Below are positions 39,493-48,502 of a stretch of DNA of 54,308 nt, piece by piece. Location: positions 1 through 54,308 of the forward strand of contig NZ_JBAHUR010000021.1 of NCBI RefSeq assembly GCF_036689815.1, read 5' to 3'. This stretch comes from Magnetovibrio sp. PR-2 (GTDB lineage: Bacteria > Pseudomonadota > Alphaproteobacteria > Rhodospirillales > Magnetovibrionaceae). The notes under the pieces are model-generated. The model was not told the DNA's origin, ran no database searches, and saw only the letters and a list, made by a program, of their open reading frames with translations. The position numbers and the translations under genes were made by a program. Within the stretch, counting starts at the first letter, position 1; the number at the start of each line of letters is the position of its first letter.

Positions 39493-41798
39493 GACTTTTT
39501 CTTTGCCCGGGCGAAGGCTTCGGCCAATGCGCCACCGCCAGCTTTCGATTGCGGCGTTTGACCGCGCTTGGCGTTTTTCTTTGTAAAGTTACGGGGCTTG
39601 TCCTTGGCTGGACCTGACGGTGTGCTGCGGTCTTCGCCGGATTTCATGGTGAGCGAAATCCGTTTGCGGGCGACGTCAATCTCTTGCACGCGGACTTTCA
39701 CCACATCACCCGGTTTGACGATATCGCGGGGGTCTTCGACGAACTTATCGGCCAGTTGGGAAATATGGACAAGGCCGTCTTGGTGCACGCCGATATCTAC
39801 GAATGCACCGAAGTTGGCGACGTTGGTGACCACACCTTCGAGCCGCATGCCGGGCTTCAAGTCACTGATCTTCTCAACGCCATCCATAAACGCTGCAGTC
39901 TTAAACTCTGGACGGGGGTCGCGGCCTGGTTTTTCCAACTCACCCAGAATATCTTTGATGGTCTCAGGCCCGGTATTTTCATTGGCGAAGGCCTGGGGTT
40001 TCAAACCGCGCAGAACTTTGGCGTTGCCCATCAGGTCTGAAAGTTCCGTTTTGGTCTCGGCCAAGATGTTTTCAATGATGGCATAACTTTCCGGGTGCAC
40101 GGACGAAGCGTCCAGCGGATTGTCGCCACCTTTGATGCGCAAAAAACCTGCGCACTGTTCAAACGCTTTTTCGCCCAAACGCGGCACGGCTTTGAGCTGT
40201 TCGCGATTGGTGAACGCGCCGTTAGTATTGCGGTAATCCACAATGTTGGCAGCTAAGCTGTCCCCCAAACCGGAAACTTGAGCCAGCAAGGGCTTGGACG
40301 CGGTGTTCAAATCCACACCGACGGCGTTCACACAGTCTTCGATTACAGCGTCGAGTGCACGGCTCATGCGGTGTTCGGATACGTCATGTTGATATTGACC
40401 GACACCGATGGCTTTGGGTTCGATTTTGACCAGCTCGGCCAGTGGATCTTGCAGTCGCCGCCCGATGGACGCCGCGCCGCGCAAGGACACATCTACATCC
40501 GGCAGTTCTTGTGAGGCGTAGGCAGAGGCGGAATATACCGATGCACCCGCTTCGGACACCATGATTGTTTTGAGTTTGAGTTCTGGGAAGCGTGTCAAAA
40601 CCTCTTGGGCCAATTTGTCGGTTTCGCGCGAAGCCGTGCCGTTGCCGATGGCGACTAGCTCAGCATTGTGTTTATGGGCAAGTGCTCCGACGATGGCGAT
40701 GGCTTCATCCCATTTGCGCTGCGGCTCGTGCGGATAGATGGTTGCCGTGTCCACCAGTTTACCTGTGGCATCTACAACGGCGACTTTAACACCTGTGCGA
40801 AAGCCTGGATCCAGCCCGATGGTGGTGCGTTGTCCCGCCGGGGCTGCCAACAACAGATCGCGCAGGTTTTGGGCAAACACACGAATGGCTTCTTCTTCCG
40901 CATCCGCCCACAGGCGTTGCATCAAATCCAGCTCGATATGAAGGGCGATTTTGACACGCCATGCCCAACGTGCACATTCGATCAACCAACTGTCCCCCAG
41001 GCGGCCTAAGTCTTCCAACTTGAAGTGGTTGGCCACGCGCATTTCATAAGGGTGTGGATAGGGCGGATTGTCGGGGTCGCCCACCATCAAGGTCACGCGC
41101 AGGACTTCTTCTTTACGCCCCCGAAAGATTGCCAGCGCGCGGTGCGACGGTGCGTTTTTAAGGGGTTCGTGGTGGTCGAAATAGTCAGAGAACTTGGCCC
41201 CTTCGGCTTCTTTGCCTTCGACCACTTTGGCTGTCAACTTGGCGTCGTCCCACATGGCGGCGCGCAGTTGCCCCACCAGCTCCGCGTCCTCTGCGAACTG
41301 TTCGACCAAGATTTGTTTGGCCCCGTCCAGTGCTGCCGCGGCGTCGTTGATGTCGGCCTCTGGGTTGAGGAACTTTTCAGCTTCCACCTGTGGGTCCAGG
41401 GTCGGGTCGTCTTTGAGGCTCAACGCCAAGGGTTCCAACCCCGCTTCGCGTGCGATCTGGGCTTTGGTGCGGCGTTTGGGCTTATAGGGCAGGTAGAGAT
41501 CTTCCAAACGGGCCTTGGTGTCGGCGGCGTTGATTTTGCCTTTGAGCTCGTCGGACAGTTTGCCTTGTTCGTCAATGCTTTTGAGGATGGCGGCGCGGCG
41601 CTCGTCCATTTCGCGCAAATAGCGCAGCCGTTCTTCCAAAGTGCGCAGTTGTGTGTCGTCAAGCCCGCCCGTGGCTTCTTTGCGGTAACGTGCGACAAAA
41701 GGAACGGTGGATCCGCCGTCCAACAGGTCAATGGTGGCGATCACTTGATTGTCGCGGACGTTGAGTTCTGCGGCGATTTTCTGCGCGATGGTGGGCAA
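39489..41798 (-). CDS. tex: Tex RNA-binding transcription accessory protein
   Basis: The 769-residue protein is Tex. The N-terminal region has [21 protein letters not shown]; a YqgF-like RNase H domain ([22 protein letters not shown], about 330-450) follows. Next come helix-hairpin-helix motifs ([19 protein letters not shown] and [21 protein letters not shown]) and an S1 RNA-binding domain ([33 protein letters not shown], about 655-725). The tail is basic. Tex binds nucleic acid and influences transcription; it is conserved in nearly all bacteria. It is not in an operon. Confidence 0.97.
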   Translation of the reverse strand: MPTIAQKIAAELNVRDNQVIATIDLLDGGSTVPFVARYRKEATGGLDDTQLRTLEERLRYLREMDERRAAILKSIDEQGKLSDELKGKINAADTKARLEDLYLPYKPKRRTKAQIAREAGLEPLALSLKDDPTLDPQVEAEKFLNPEADINDAAAALDGAKQILVEQFAEDAELVGQLRAAMWDDAKLTAKVVEGKEAEGAKFSDYFDHHEPLKNAPSHRALAIFRGRKEEVLRVTLMVGDPDNPPYPHPYEMRVANHFKLEDLGRLGDSWLIECARWAWRVKIALHIELDLMQRLWADAEEEAIRVFAQNLRDLLLAAPAGQRTTIGLDPGFRTGVKVAVVDATGKLVDTATIYPHEPQRKWDEAIAIVGALAHKHNAELVAIGNGTASRETDKLAQEVLTRFPELKLKTIMVSEAGASVYSASAYASQELPDVDVSLRGAASIGRRLQDPLAELVKIEPKAIGVGQYQHDVSEHRMSRALDAVIEDCVNAVGVDLNTASKPLLAQVSGLGDSLAANIVDYRNTNGAFTNREQLKAVPRLGEKAFEQCAGFLRIKGGDNPLDASSVHPESYAIIENILAETKTELSDLMGNAKVLRGLKPQAFANENTGPETIKDILGELEKPGRDPRPEFKTAAFMDGVEKISDLKPGMRLEGVVTNVANFGAFVDIGVHQDGLVHISQLADKFVEDPRDIVKPGDVVKVRVQEIDVARKRISLTMKSGEDRSTPSGPAKDKPRNFTKKNAKRGQTPQSKAGGGALAEAFARAKKKS

Positions 41799-41866
41799 GT
41801 TTGTATCCTCAAAATTCTAAACTGGAGAAGCTGTTTAGACCGATTCGCGGCTTCATTCCAGAAACA

Positions 41867-41894
41867 AAAAGCCCCCCGAAACCGGGGGGCTTTT
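41867..41894 (-). terminator. Rho-independent terminator of the dctPQM operon
   Basis: A perfect 12-base-pair stem (AAAAGCCCCCCG with CGGGGGGCTTTT) has a 4-base loop and T-runs on both strands. It lies about 100 bases after the dctM stop and just before the tex start region, so on the minus strand it ends the TRAP transcript. Confidence 0.92.
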
Positions 41895-41993
41895 CACCGA
41901 ACGCTTCAAGTTCACCGAGTGTAGGATGGATGGCCGTAAAAGCCGTAAACCATGTGAACCGAACGAAACGTCCGAGGGGGGTCCGCTGCAAAT

Positions 41994-43355
41994 CTAATTG
42001 ATATCGACAATCTCCGGTCCCATTAGCGAGTTGGGAAGCCAGGTGGATATGGCCGGGATGTAGGTCACGAGGATCAAGAAGACCAACAAGATCGCCAACC
42101 AAGGCAATGATGCCTTCACCACCCGCATGAGCGACATACCTGTCACCCCGGCTGTGACGAATAAGTTCAGCCCAACCGGTGGCGTTATCATGCCGATCTC
42201 CATGTTCACCACCATGATGATGCCCAAGTGGATCGGGTCGATGCCAAGCTCCATGGCGATGGGGAACAAGATCGGCGCCATGATCAGCAAGATGGCTGAG
42301 GGCTCCATGAAGTTACCCGCGACCAGCAAGATGATGTTGACGACGATCAAGAACGTCCACGGCTCGAAACCGGCAGAGATGATCATTTCCGTAATGGCAT
42401 GGGGGATGCGCTCAGTGGTCAACACGTGCGCGAACAGCATGGCGTTGGCAATGATGAACATCAACATGATGGTCACACGACCGGCGTCCATCAAGGTTTC
42501 GGAAATGTCTTTGTGAACAAAGATGCCCACAACCGTTTTCAAAAGAGGACCGCGTTTCGCGCCTTTTTTCAGCGGGCCAATGTCACGATAGACAAAGACG
42601 GCGATAAGGTAGGCGTACACGGCGGCCACGGCAGCAGCTTCGGTCGGGGTGAACACACCGCCGTAGATACCGCCCAAGATGATGCCGATCAGCAGCAAGC
42701 CCCAGATGGCATCATTGAATGATGCTCTAAACTCGCTCCATTCCGGGAACGGTTGGCGCGGCAGGTTTTTGATGCGTGCGGTGATGTAGATGGCAACCAT
42801 CAACATGAGCCCCGCCATAAGGCCGGGGATCACACCGGCCAAGAACATACGTCCAACGGACACATCGGTCGCGGCGGCGTAAACCACCATAACGATGGAC
42901 GGCGGGATCAAGATGCCCAAAGTACCTGCGTTGGCGATCACGCCTGCTGCAAAGTCTTGGCTGTAACCGGCCCGAACCATGCCCGCGATGACGATGGAAC
43001 CAATGGCCACAACGGTTGCCGGCGAAGAACCGGAGACAGCCGCGAACAACATACAGGCCAAAACCGACGCCATGGCCAAACCGCCATGGAAGTGGCCGAC
43101 ACAGTTGGTGGCAAAACGGATCAGGCGACGTGCGACGCCACCAGTGGACAAAAAGGCGGACGACAACACAAAGAACGGAATCGCCATCAAGGTGTAGTGG
43201 TGCATGGTATCAAACAGCTTGCCAGCCAATGACCCCAAATCGTCGCCGGAGAAAAACAAAATGGTTGAAACGGAAGCAAGACCCAAAGAGATGGCAATGG
43301 GTGTACCCAGCAAAAGAAGGGCAAAGAGAGTGACAAACAGGAAAGCGATGGTCAT
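41994..43355 (-). CDS. dctM: TRAP transporter large membrane subunit DctM
   Basis: This 453-residue protein with about 12 membrane segments is the large subunit of a TRAP transporter. Hallmarks are LLLGTPIAISLGLAS, FDTMHHYTLMAIPFFVLSSAFLSTGGVARRLI, AVSGSSPATVVAIGSIVIAGM, FAAGVIANAGTLGILIPPSIVMVVYAA and NMEIGMITPPVGLNLFVTAGV. It carries out sodium-driven uptake of a C4-dicarboxylate handed over by DctP. Its start overlaps the end of dctQ by 4 bases. Confidence 0.97.
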   Translation of the reverse strand: MTIAFLFVTLFALLLLGTPIAISLGLASVSTILFFSGDDLGSLAGKLFDTMHHYTLMAIPFFVLSSAFLSTGGVARRLIRFATNCVGHFHGGLAMASVLACMLFAAVSGSSPATVVAIGSIVIAGMVRAGYSQDFAAGVIANAGTLGILIPPSIVMVVYAAATDVSVGRMFLAGVIPGLMAGLMLMVAIYITARIKNLPRQPFPEWSEFRASFNDAIWGLLLIGIILGGIYGGVFTPTEAAAVAAVYAYLIAVFVYRDIGPLKKGAKRGPLLKTVVGIFVHKDISETLMDAGRVTIMLMFIIANAMLFAHVLTTERIPHAITEMIISAGFEPWTFLIVVNIILLVAGNFMEPSAILLIMAPILFPIAMELGIDPIHLGIIMVVNMEIGMITPPVGLNLFVTAGVTGMSLMRVVKASLPWLAILLVFLILVTYIPAISTWLPNSLMGPEIVDIN

Positions 43356-43981
43356 TGGTCATCTCCCTTCTTTTTATTTTCGTCTTCGATTTTGCGGGCC
43401 ATTTCGACATCGTCATGGTGGCGCAGGTCTTCTGCGTTTTCATCGTCATGATCGGCGTAAGCCGCCATGGCGTCTTGCCCTTCATCGCCGAGCGTCATGC
43501 CCACTTCTTGTCCGGTGACAATGTGGTAAGCAATGACGAGCAAACGCCAAATCATGAGGGCGAAGCCAATGAGCAGCACAGATTGCGGAATCCACAGAGG
43601 GATTTTCAAATCTTCGGCTTCAATTTCGTATTCATATATAATGCCGATCACCTGATCCCAAGACCCATACAGCAACAGTCCGGAGTAAGTGACGCCAGCC
43701 GCAACCGCAACAAGACCCGCTGCGCGTTGGCCGTTCGGCGAAAAGAGTTTAACCAATGCATCCACACCAATGTGGGCGTGAACACGGATGCCGTAGGAAA
43801 TTCCCATCAGCACCAACCAAGAAAAGAGGAAGGTGGTCAACTCAAGCGCCCAAATGGCGCCTGAGTTAAACACGTACCGTGCAACGACTTGGGAGAACGT
43901 CACCAGTGTCATCGCGGCGAGCAAGAACGCTAAGAAGCCTTCCTCTGCCTTGTGTAGATAATAAATGATCCGTGATGTCAT
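43352..43981 (-). CDS. dctQ: TRAP transporter small membrane subunit DctQ
   Basis: The 209-residue protein has four membrane segments (EEGFLAFLLAAMTLVTFSQVVARYVFN first) and a TRAP-small signature around LELTTFLFSWLVLMGISYGIRVHAHIGVDALVKL. It bridges DctP and DctM. The C-terminal 50 residues are a highly charged tail (DHDDENAEDLRHHDDVEMARKIEDENKKKGDDQ), longer than usual, on the cytoplasmic side. GGGAGA lies 8 bases before the ATG. Confidence 0.94.
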   Translation of the reverse strand: MTSRIIYYLHKAEEGFLAFLLAAMTLVTFSQVVARYVFNSGAIWALELTTFLFSWLVLMGISYGIRVHAHIGVDALVKLFSPNGQRAAGLVAVAAGVTYSGLLLYGSWDQVIGIIYEYEIEAEDLKIPLWIPQSVLLIGFALMIWRLLVIAYHIVTGQEVGMTLGDEGQDAMAAYADHDDENAEDLRHHDDVEMARKIEDENKKKGDDQ

Positions 43982-44016
43982 GATGACGTCTCCCGATAGT
44001 CAGTCGTTAAAAGTTC

Positions 44017-45015
44017 TTACATGTTGCTCGAAACAGCAGCATCGATCAGATCTTTACCGATTTGATCTTCGAACTTCGCCCACACCGGCTTCATGGCAGC
44101 TTTCCATGCAGCGCGCTGTTCGTCGGTCAGTTGACGAACGGTGTTGTTCATTTTGTCAGCCATGATTTTAGCTTTGTTGGCTTGGTTCAGTTCGTAAGAC
44201 AGCTTGTTGCGGTCGTCGGTCACTTGCATGAGGATGCCGTGCAGTTCGTCACGGATGTCAGCCGGCAGGCCGCTCCAGAAACGTTTGGAAACGATCACAG
44301 CGTAATCGATGATGCCGTGGTTGGTTTCCGTCACACCGTCTTGAACTTGGTAGAATTTCTTGGAGTAGATGTTGGACCAGGTGTTTTCTTGAGCATCCAC
44401 AACGCCGGTTTGCAGTGCGCCGTAAACTTCTTTAAACGCCATTTTCTGAGCGCTGGCACCCAAGGCTTCCATTTGTGCAACCAAAACGTCGGATTGCTGA
44501 ACGCGGAATTTCAGGCCTTTTGCATCAGACGGCATAACCAACGGTTTGTTGGCGGACATTTGCTTCATGCCGTTGTGCCAGAACGTCAGACCCAAGATGC
44601 CTTTCTTTTCCATGGAACGCAGCAGCTCTTGGCCTTTGTCAGATTTTTGGAATTTGTTCACAGCGTTGATGTCATCAAACAAGAACGGCAAATCGAAGAT
44701 GCGGAACTTCTTGGTGATGGATTCAAACTTGGACAAGGACGGAGAGCCCATTTGCACGGATTTGCCTTTGATCAGTTCGATCAGCAGGTCATCGTCGTTG
44801 AACAAAGAGCCAGCGCCAAAGACTTCAACGCGAACTTTGCCCTTCATTTGTTCGTTGACGCGTTTAGCAAACTCGTTGGCGGCAACAGCTTTGGGGTGGG
44901 TGGAGCCGCCCGTCACGTGGCTGAACTTGATGACGATTTCTTTGGCTTGCGCGCTGACAGCACCCATCAAAGAAAAGGCAACAGCCGCGGCAACGGCGGT
45001 TTTAACGATACGCAT
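44017..45015 (-). CDS. dctP: TRAP transporter periplasmic C4-dicarboxylate-binding protein DctP
   Basis: The 332-residue protein has a signal peptide (TAVAAAVAFSLMGAVSAQA) and the TRAP-binding fold: IVIKFSHVTGGSTHPKAVAANEFAKRV, VRVEVFGAGSLFNDDDLLIELIKG, and the carboxylate-binding area LKFRVQQSDVLVAQMEALGASAQKMAFKEVYGALQTGVVDAQENTW with conserved Arg. This matches DctP for succinate, malate or fumarate. A strong GGGAGA site precedes the ATG. The intergenic region upstream holds a sigma-54 promoter and activator sites. Confidence 0.96.
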   Translation of the reverse strand: MRIVKTAVAAAVAFSLMGAVSAQAKEIVIKFSHVTGGSTHPKAVAANEFAKRVNEQMKGKVRVEVFGAGSLFNDDDLLIELIKGKSVQMGSPSLSKFESITKKFRIFDLPFLFDDINAVNKFQKSDKGQELLRSMEKKGILGLTFWHNGMKQMSANKPLVMPSDAKGLKFRVQQSDVLVAQMEALGASAQKMAFKEVYGALQTGVVDAQENTWSNIYSKKFYQVQDGVTETNHGIIDYAVIVSKRFWSGLPADIRDELHGILMQVTDDRNKLSYELNQANKAKIMADKMNNTVRQLTDEQRAAWKAAMKPVWAKFEDQIGKDLIDAAVSSNM

Positions 45016-45086
45016 ATTGTTGTCTCCCGTTAGACTAAAAATTTCATCCGCCGAGCCAGTGGGGAGGCCCGCGGTGCCTATCCTTA

Positions 45087-45102
45087 ATCAAAACGCATGC
45101 CA
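45087..45102 (-). promoter_or_regulatory. candidate sigma-54 promoter of dctPQM
   Basis: On the minus strand the site reads TGGCATG-CGTT-TTGAT, compared with the sigma-54 consensus TGGCACG-N4-TTGCA. The -24 GG and the spacing are right; the -12 element has GA instead of GC. It lies 72 bases before the dctP ATG. The promoter is supported by the adjacent DctD and by the activator palindromes 100-150 bases upstream. Confidence 0.65.
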
Positions 45103-45201
45103 GCTATGCGCTTGCGGCATGAAGATTGTGACAAGATTATGAATTCATAGGAGAAATTGGCCTTAAGAGCCCTGCGTGGCAAAATTCTATCCACAGGCAT
45201 A

Positions 45202-45219
45202 TGTGCGGATTTCCGCTCA
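45202..45219. promoter_or_regulatory. candidate DctD-binding site 1 (upstream activator palindrome)
   Basis: The site reads TGTGCGG-ATTT-CCGCTCA, an imperfect inverted repeat with one mismatch between the arms. It is 34 bases, centre to centre, from the perfect copy at 45236. The spacing is about three turns of DNA, so two activator dimers would sit on the same face. Confidence 0.75.
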
Positions 45220-45235
45220 CATTGGGAAAGGAACG

Positions 45236-45253
45236 TGTGCGGGTTTCCGCACA
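45236..45253. promoter_or_regulatory. candidate DctD-binding site 2 (upstream activator palindrome)
   Basis: The site reads TGTGCGG-GTTT-CCGCACA, with perfect 7-base arms. Tandem sites of this kind precede dctA in Rhizobium, where DctD binds them (established for that system). Here they stand about 135-165 bases upstream of the sigma-54 promoter. A longer version of the palindrome may extend to GTGTGCGG / CCGCACAGTG. Confidence 0.78.
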
Positions 45254-45270
45254 GTGTGTGGAATGGGGGA

Positions 45271-46641
45271 CTATTCGGTGAAATCGTCGCGCTTAAGCCC
45301 ATATTTCGTGAGCTTGTCGTAAAACGTCTTGCGTGCGACGCCCAGTGATTTGCAGGCTTCGGTCACATTGCCGTTGAGGTTGCGCAGCTCCGCTTCGATG
45401 AGGTTCTTTTCGAAGCATTCGACCCGTTCGTGCAGGTTTGAGCCTTGGAAGCATGCCGCTTGGGCATCCATAGAGGTGCTGGCGGTCGCGGCCATGCCAG
45501 GTAGGGGCGGCAAATCCAATACGAAGCGTTCCGCGGCGTTTCTGAGTTCGCGTACATTGCCGCGCCAGTCGTACTGCATCAGCTGTTCCGTCAATTGAAC
45601 GTCGAGTTTCGGCGGTGTGCGGCGTTGGCGCGTGGCGGAGATGGCGCTGAAGTGTTGGAACAGGCTGGCGACGTCTTCTTTGCGATCGCGCAGCGGCGGG
45701 ATGTTCAGCGTCATGACGGATAAGCGGTAATATAAGTCTTCGCGAAACTTGCCGTGGTTGGCGGCTTCCAACAAATCGATTTTGGTGGCGGCGATCACAC
45801 GGATGTCCAAGGGGATGGCTTTATTGGCGCCCAAGGGTTCCACCGTGCGTTCTTGCAGCACGCGCAGTAAGCCCACTTGTAAATCCATGGGCATGCTTTC
45901 GATTTCGTCCAAGAACACAGTGCCGCCTTGGGCGTGTTCGAACTTGCCGACGCGGGCTTTTTGCGCACCGGTGAACGCGCCGGCGACGTGGCCGAACAGT
46001 TCGGATTCAATCATGGTTTCGGGCAGTGCGCCGCAGTTGATGGCGACGAAGTGTTTGTCTTTGCGTGGGCCAAAATCATGAAGGCAGCGCGCCACCAGCT
46101 CTTTGCCCGAACCGGTTTCGCCCATGATCATAATGTCGGCATCGGTCTGTGCCATGGTGTTGACTTGATCGCGCAGCGCCACCATGCCCGGTGCTTGGCC
46201 CAGCAACACGCTGTCGATGTTGGCGCGCGCGTTGAGCTTGTCGGACAAGCGGCGGTTTTCCATCACCAGCCAGCGGGTCTGCACCCCGCGCGACACCGCG
46301 TCGATAAAGCGGTCGGTGTCGAACGGCTTTTCCAAGAAATCGAACGCGCCGTCTTGCATGGCGTCTACGGCCATAGACACATCGCCGTGTCCGGTGATGA
46401 TGATGACGGGAATGTCTTCGTCAATGGCTTTGACCCGTTTGAGGAGTTCTAACCCATCAATGCCGGGCAGGCGCACATCGGTTACGACAACGCCGTGAAA
46501 GCCACGTGATACGAGATCAATGGCATCCTCCGCACTCTCATAAGTTTGCGGCGCATACCCTGCCAAGTCCAACGACTGGGCGCAGGACAAACGGACGTGC
46601 TCTTCGTCGTCGATGACAATGATGGGGGTTTTTTCCAGCAT
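45271..46641 (-). CDS. dctD: DctD, sigma-54-dependent response regulator
   Basis: This 456-residue protein has a receiver (IIVIDDEEHVRLSCA; phospho-Asp in VVVTDVRLPGIDG) and an AAA+ domain with GETGSGKELVARCL (Walker A). The sigma-54 contact loop is intact (GHVAGAFTGAQKARVG), followed by GGTVFLDEIESMPMDLQ. The C-terminal Fis-type HTH is LNGNVTEACKSLGVARKTFYDKLTKYGL. It activates dctPQM when phosphorylated by DctB. The gene stands 3 bases after dctB on the same strand and is followed by the shared regulatory region in front of dctP. Confidence 0.95.
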   Translation of the reverse strand: MLEKTPIIVIDDEEHVRLSCAQSLDLAGYAPQTYESAEDAIDLVSRGFHGVVVTDVRLPGIDGLELLKRVKAIDEDIPVIIITGHGDVSMAVDAMQDGAFDFLEKPFDTDRFIDAVSRGVQTRWLVMENRRLSDKLNARANIDSVLLGQAPGMVALRDQVNTMAQTDADIMIMGETGSGKELVARCLHDFGPRKDKHFVAINCGALPETMIESELFGHVAGAFTGAQKARVGKFEHAQGGTVFLDEIESMPMDLQVGLLRVLQERTVEPLGANKAIPLDIRVIAATKIDLLEAANHGKFREDLYYRLSVMTLNIPPLRDRKEDVASLFQHFSAISATRQRRTPPKLDVQLTEQLMQYDWRGNVRELRNAAERFVLDLPPLPGMAATASTSMDAQAACFQGSNLHERVECFEKNLIEAELRNLNGNVTEACKSLGVARKTFYDKLTKYGLKRDDFTE

Positions 46642-46644
46642 GCG

Positions 46645-48453
46645 CTATGTCTCGGCCTCAACTTCGGGGCGGTCGGTGAGCGGGATGGTGAAGGTAAATT
46701 CCGCTCCGCCCTGTTCTAGATTATGCGCGGTGAGTTCACCACCAAATTCTTGAATGATGCCGTGAGAAATCGATAGCCCCAAACCTAAGCCCAGGCCGAC
46801 GTCCTTGGACGTGACGAAGGGTTCGAACAAGTGGTCAATGATGTCTTCGGGAATGCCGGGGCCGTTGTCCGACACCCGCACAATGGCATTTTCCCAATCC
46901 GACATCAACGTCACGGTGACCGTTGGCGATGGGGTGTGATCTTGGGCATCGGCGGCGTTGTTGATCAAATTCACCAAGACCTGTTCCAAACGCACATTGT
47001 CGGCCATCACCACAATGTCGCCGGATGGAATGTCGATATTGAGTGTGACTTTGTCTTTTTTCAAACGCGGGCTGACGATGCGCAGGCAGTCATTGATAGC
47101 ACTTTGAATGACGATGGGGCTGCGTTCTTCGGGGGCGGGGCGGGCAAAAATTTTCAGGCGTAAAATGATGTCGCCCATGCGCTCGCTGAGGCTGGAGATC
47201 AGGCTCAAGTTATCGCGGGCTTCGTCGGTGCGCCCTTTGTCCAAAAACTTCGCGGCATTGCTGGCGTATGACCGGATCGCCGTAAGCGGTTGGTTAAGCT
47301 CGTGGTTGATGCCCACAGACATCTGCCCCAGCGCCGCCATTTTGGCGGCTTGCAACAATTCGTTTTGGGTGCGGCGCAAGTCTTTGGTGCGTTTTTCGAC
47401 TTGGCGCTTCAGTTCGTTGGCGGAATCTTCCAGTGTGCGCCGGGCGCGCTGTTGAACGTCTAAGGCCTGCAACAAACCGCGCCGGCGCTCAATTAAACTG
47501 AATAGAGCAACGGCAAACATGGCGATCACCAAGACCGAGGCCGCGGAATAGAACTGGGCTGTGTTGTGGATAGACGAGGTGTCCGCCAACAACCATATGC
47601 GCCAATCGGCACGCGGCAAGTCGTGATGGGTCGCCAAATAGCGTGCCGTGCGCCGGTCGGTGGGGCGGAAGGACTTGGTCCAAGGGGGGGAATCGCTCAC
47701 CGTTTTAAACGGCAACGGTGCAATAATGCGATCGGCATAACGCCGGGTTTCCGCTAGGTCTTTTAAGGCTGTTTCGCTTGGCGTGCCGATGGACTTATAC
47801 AGCCAGTCCGGTTTGGACGACAAAAATACCACGCCGGCATGGTCGGTCACGATGACTTCGTGGTCTTGCGCCTGCCACCCGGTTTCCGCTTGGGCGACAT
47901 CGATTTTAACGACAACGACGCCACGCTTGTTGCCGTGGTCGTCAACGATGGCGTTGGACAGGTAATAGCCGCGTTGCAAAGACGTTGTGCCCAGCGCAAA
48001 AAAACGCCCGCTTCCGCCCGCCATGGCGTCGGTGAAATAAGGCCGGTAGCTAAAGCTACGTCCGACAAAGGTGACAGATTGGTCCCAGTTGCTGGCGGCA
48101 AGTGTCAGGCCTGTATGGTCTAAAACGTAGGTATCCGAAGCCTCGGAAACGGTGTTGTATTGTTTCAACAGTGTGTTTGCACGGTGGCGCAGATCTTTGT
48201 CATCTGGAACGTCCAACAACGCTTGGATGTCAGGATGCAAGGCGTAAATGCGAGGCAGCGGCTCGTACTTGCTCAACAGCTCGTTCAGGCCTGTGACATA
48301 GAGCGCGATGGTTTGGCGGCTTTGGTCGTAAAGATTGGTGCTGATCCAGCCCCGCCAGCCCACAAACAGGACATAAAACAAAACCGGCAACGCCAGCACC
48401 CACAGCACGTGGACCGGTTTGAACCAGGATTGCTTTTTGGGTGTGTCGTGCAT
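46645..48453 (-). CDS. dctB: DctB, C4-dicarboxylate sensor histidine kinase
   Basis: The kinase has an N-terminal membrane segment (VHVLWVLALPVLFYVLFVGW), a large periplasmic double-PAS-like (PDC) sensor (about 45-290), a second segment (SAASVLVIAMFAVALFSLIE), a coiled coil, and a kinase core. The core has ALGQMSVGINHELNQPLTAIRSYASNAAKF as the phospho-His box, then LINNAADAQD, VRVSDNGPGIPEDIID and GLGLGLSISHGIIQEFGG. DctB senses dicarboxylates in the periplasm and phosphorylates DctD. The ATG at 48453 gives 602 residues; an in-frame TTG at 48486 would add eleven. Confidence 0.93.
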   Translation of the reverse strand: MHDTPKKQSWFKPVHVLWVLALPVLFYVLFVGWRGWISTNLYDQSRQTIALYVTGLNELLSKYEPLPRIYALHPDIQALLDVPDDKDLRHRANTLLKQYNTVSEASDTYVLDHTGLTLAASNWDQSVTFVGRSFSYRPYFTDAMAGGSGRFFALGTTSLQRGYYLSNAIVDDHGNKRGVVVVKIDVAQAETGWQAQDHEVIVTDHAGVVFLSSKPDWLYKSIGTPSETALKDLAETRRYADRIIAPLPFKTVSDSPPWTKSFRPTDRRTARYLATHHDLPRADWRIWLLADTSSIHNTAQFYSAASVLVIAMFAVALFSLIERRRGLLQALDVQQRARRTLEDSANELKRQVEKRTKDLRRTQNELLQAAKMAALGQMSVGINHELNQPLTAIRSYASNAAKFLDKGRTDEARDNLSLISSLSERMGDIILRLKIFARPAPEERSPIVIQSAINDCLRIVSPRLKKDKVTLNIDIPSGDIVVMADNVRLEQVLVNLINNAADAQDHTPSPTVTVTLMSDWENAIVRVSDNGPGIPEDIIDHLFEPFVTSKDVGLGLGLGLSISHGIIQEFGGELTAHNLEQGGAEFTFTIPLTDRPEVEAET

Positions 48454-48502
48454 GGTTATTGCGTTCGCCTTTGGCTGTCTGTGCAACAGCTTACCCGACG
48501 TC

